Positions 62,048 to 64,000 of a stretch of DNA of 64,000 nucleotides are shown piece after piece (within the stretch, counting starts at the first letter, position 1; the number at the start of each line of letters is the position of its first letter). The notes under the pieces are model-generated. The model was not told where the DNA came from. It saw only the letters and a list, made by a program, of their open reading frames with translations, and made no database searches. The DNA comes from Sarcina sp. DSM 11001 (lineage in GTDB: Bacteria; Bacillota; Clostridia; Lachnospirales; Lachnospiraceae). The DNA lies in NCBI RefSeq assembly GCF_900101015.1, contig NZ_FNFZ01000017.1:5254-69253 (forward strand), read 5' to 3'. The position numbers and the translations under genes were made by a program.

Positions 62048-63079
62048 ATGGAAAAAAAGAACATCGATTGGAGTAACCTGGGATTTGGGTATATTGTTAC
62101 AGACAAGCGATATGTATCCATGTATAAGAATGGCGCATGGGATGATGGCGCTCTGATCACTGATGACAAGATCGTCATGAGCGAGGATGCAGGTGTACTG
62201 CATTATTCCCAGTCTGTTTTTGAAGGACTTAAGGCATACACGACAGAGGACGGCCGCATTGTCTGCTTCCGTCCCGACCTGAATGCAGAGCGCATGGTCA
62301 ATTCCGCGCTTCGTATGGAGATGCCCCCCTTCCCTCAGGAGCGCTTCATCGATTCCGTCGTACAGACAGTCAGAGCCAATGCGGCATGGGTTCCGCCTTA
62401 TGGCACCGGCGCGACTCTGTATGTCCGTCCCCTGATGTTCGGAATCAGCCCTGTCATCGGCGTCAAGCCTGCTGAGGAATATATGTACCGCGTCTTCGTG
62501 ACTCCTGTCGGCCCTTACTTCAAAGGCGGCGCAACTCCGATCGCGATCAAGGTCAGTGACTATGACCGCGCTGCTCCCCGGGGAACCGGCCACATCAAGG
62601 CAGGCCTGAACTACGCGATGAGCCTGCTGCCTGTTATGGAAGCCCACAGGGAAGGATTCGCGGAGAACCTCTATCTCGATCCCGCCACCCGCACCAAGAT
62701 CGAGGAGACCGGCGGCGCCAACATCATCTTCGTCGATGAGGACGGCAACCTGGTCATCCCTACATCCGACAGCATCCTGCCCTCCATCACACGCCGCAGC
62801 ATCCACTATGTCGCGGAGCACTATCTGGGCCTCAAGGTCACAGAGCGCGTGGTCACTCTCGCTGAAGTCGAATCCGGAATCTTCAAAGAAGCGGGTCTGT
62901 GCGGCACCGCAGCCGTCATTTCCCCTCTTGGATGCATTAACGACCACGGCAAGGAGATCTTCTTCTCCAACGGCATGGAGAAGGTCGGCCCCGTTATCCA
63001 GAAGCTGTACGATACCCTGACCGGTATTCAGGCAGGCCGCATCGAGGCGCCGGAAGGCTGGATCGTCGAGATCTGCTGA
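62048..63079 (+). CDS. ilvE: Branched-chain amino-acid aminotransferase
   Basis: The 343-residue class IV PLP aminotransferase (BCAT II size) exchanges the amino group between glutamate and leucine, isoleucine or valine. The N-terminal NIDWSNLGFGYI and VLHYSQSVFEGLKAY are BCAT signatures, the PLP Lys is in GHIKAGLNYA, and ETGGANIIFVDEDG and EAGLCGTAAVISPLG complete the cofactor site. CGGGAGGA precedes the ATG. It is followed by a hairpin and then iorA, whose product acts on 2-oxo acids formed by transamination. Confidence 0.93.
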   Translation: MEKKNIDWSNLGFGYIVTDKRYVSMYKNGAWDDGALITDDKIVMSEDAGVLHYSQSVFEGLKAYTTEDGRIVCFRPDLNAERMVNSALRMEMPPFPQERFIDSVVQTVRANAAWVPPYGTGATLYVRPLMFGISPVIGVKPAEEYMYRVFVTPVGPYFKGGATPIAIKVSDYDRAAPRGTGHIKAGLNYAMSLLPVMEAHREGFAENLYLDPATRTKIEETGGANIIFVDEDGNLVIPTSDSILPSITRRSIHYVAEHYLGLKVTERVVTLAEVESGIFKEAGLCGTAAVISPLGCINDHGKEIFFSNGMEKVGPVIQKLYDTLTGIQAGRIEAPEGWIVEIC

Positions 63080-63140
63080 TGATCTTTGATTTTTGATCAT
63101 TCGGGCCTGTGCCTGTTTATCAACTTATGTACGGACTGCA

Positions 63141-63187
63141 GTCCGGGGCGCCCGCTGACCCTTCAGCCCGCTCCCCGGACTGGTTTT
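63141..63187 (+). terminator. Terminator after ilvE
   Basis: GTCCGGGG (63141-63148) pairs with CCCCGGAC (63173-63180), followed by TGGTTTTATT. Confidence 0.7.
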
Positions 63188-63198
63188 ATTCATATATC

Positions 63199-63300
63199 TA
63201 TTGGACCATTTATTTATTGGCTTATATTTTATTGGACCGTATTCATTGGATCACGTATTCATTGGATCATATATTCATCGATTTAAACATTCATTAAAAA
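63199..63300. repeat. AT-rich TATTCATTGGATCA tandem repeats
   Basis: About six units of 14-19 bp (TATTGGACC, TATTCATTGGATCA) lie between the ilvE terminator and iorA. A promoter for iorA could be hidden here but no clear pair of boxes stands out. Confidence 0.7.
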
Positions 63301-63407
63301 ATGGATATATTCGGTAAATTAATATATTCATTAAAAACGTGTAAAGTATAACCAACAGGTTTTAGCACATATACAGACACATACACAGAGCAGAAGAGAG
63401 GTTTCAT

Positions 63408-64000
63408 ATGAGTGAAAAAAAGATGATGCTGGGTAACGCCGCGATCGCGCGCGGCGCATGGGAAGCCGGCGTGAAGGTCTCCTCGGCCTATCCCGGGACT
63501 CCCAGCACGGAGATCAGTGAGGAATTCGTAAAATACCCCGGAGTGTATGCCGAGTGGGCACCTAATGAGAAGGTTGCCGCGGAAGTCGCGATCGGCGCTT
63601 CCTTTGCCGGCGTTCGTTCCCTGGCCTGCATGAAGATGGTCGGCCTGAACGTGGCGGCTGATCCGCTTTATTCCGTGTCCTATATCGGTGCGGACGGCGG
63701 CCTTGTCTTTGTCGTCGCCGATGACCCCGGCCTGTACAGCTCCCAGAACGAGCAGGATACCAGGCGCGTCTGCCGCGCAGCCGTCGTGCCCTGCCTGGAG
63801 CCCGCGGATTCCCAGGAAGCCAAGGACTTTGTGAAATACGCCTATGAGATCAGCGAGAAGTTCGACACGCCTGTCATCATCCGCACGACGACCCGTCTCG
63901 CTCATTCCCAGTGTGAAGTCGAACTCTGTGACCGCGTAGAGCCTGCGGACAAGGAGTACAAGAGAGACCCCGCCAAGCGCGTCATGATGCCCGGCATGGC
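63408..64000 (+). CDS. iorA: Indolepyruvate ferredoxin oxidoreductase alpha subunit, N-terminal part
   Basis: The frame starts at ATG 63408 after AGAGAGG and runs off the right edge (197 complete codons). MSEKKMMLGNAAIARGAWEA and VSSAYPGTPSTEISEEF match the start of IorA, followed by EWAPNEKVAAEVAIGASFAG (the conserved Glu that activates thiamine diphosphate), CMKMVGLNVAADPL and DDPGLYSSQNEQDTR. The enzyme decarboxylates aryl pyruvates to acyl-CoA and reduces ferredoxin. The C-terminal ThDP-binding and ferredoxin domains, and iorB, lie beyond the window. It pairs logically with ilvE-type transamination and with ferredoxin-using HydABC. Confidence 0.9.
   Translation, partial: MSEKKMMLGNAAIARGAWEAGVKVSSAYPGTPSTEISEEFVKYPGVYAEWAPNEKVAAEVAIGASFAGVRSLACMKMVGLNVAADPLYSVSYIGADGGLVFVVADDPGLYSSQNEQDTRRVCRAAVVPCLEPADSQEAKDFVKYAYEISEKFDTPVIIRTTTRLAHSQCEVELCDRVEPADKEYKRDPAKRVMMPGM

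Overview
The window looks like a piece of chromosome from an anaerobic, fermentative Clostridia-type Firmicute, most likely a Lachnospiraceae relative. The reasons are a trimeric bifurcating [FeFe]-hydrogenase operon, an indolepyruvate:ferredoxin oxidoreductase gene, an ECF riboflavin S-component, a GntR-controlled trehalose PTS, a GlpP antiterminator, strong AGGAGG-type ribosome sites and frequent TTG/GTG starts. GC content is middling to high, with sharply AT-rich intergenic promoter regions. The genus is not resolved.

Layout. 1-5871: a secreted repeat protein (cut by the left edge, minus strand), then treR, treB and treC, with TreR-type operators inside both the treR and treB promoters. 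5901-6347: a block of dispersed palindromic repeats. 6464-11910: three glycosyltransferases and a tail-anchored coiled-coil protein. 12120-15688: flavin reductase-like gene, murA, ribU, rpiB. 15862-19299: tsaE, an inserted secreted protein, tsaB, rimI. 19828-23975: hydC-hydB-hydA. 24448-32554: rnz, tsaD, ispD, dnaE, pfkA. 32849-36787: TrmH-type methyltransferase, an NlpC/P60 cell-wall hydrolase (minus), an NfeD and an SPFH membrane protein. 37239-43382: GH32 invertase, thymidylate kinase, a polar amino-acid ABC transporter and a DapF-fold racemase-like protein. 44008-50536: glycerol regulon (glpP, glpK, glpF, a GlpA-type oxidoreductase, its FAD partner and a DUF1667 protein). 50658-50939: a small double-glycine-leader SH3 protein. 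51107-60206: lipid kinase (minus), mazEF (plus), RlmI-type methyltransferase (minus), an Fe-S protein (minus) and a SNF2 helicase (minus). 60753-64000: DegV, ilvE and the start of iorA.

How the genes work together. Trehalose and sucrose phosphates feed glycolysis (treB/treC, invertase, pfkA). Glycerol enters through GlpF and GlpK and is oxidised by the three-gene GlpA-like set. HydABC disposes of NADH and reduced ferredoxin as H2. IlvE and IorA handle amino-acid transamination and oxidation of aryl 2-oxo acids. The tsaE/B/D genes make tRNA t6A.

The most unusual property of the window is repeat activity. (1) A dispersed two-hairpin palindrome occurs at six or more intergenic sites. (2) Short tandem repeats of 12-46 bp fill many gaps. 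(3) Several genes have their 3-prime ends, including the stop codon, duplicated just downstream. (4) Ordinary enzymes (DnaE, RimI, RlmI, SNF2, a flavin reductase, a glycosyltransferase) carry repeat-derived low-complexity inserts or tails. One such 3-prime-end duplication brackets the mazEF module, so the toxin-antitoxin pair appears to interrupt an rlmI-lipid kinase operon. The best candidate for a poorly described system is the leader-peptide SH3 protein at 50658-50939.
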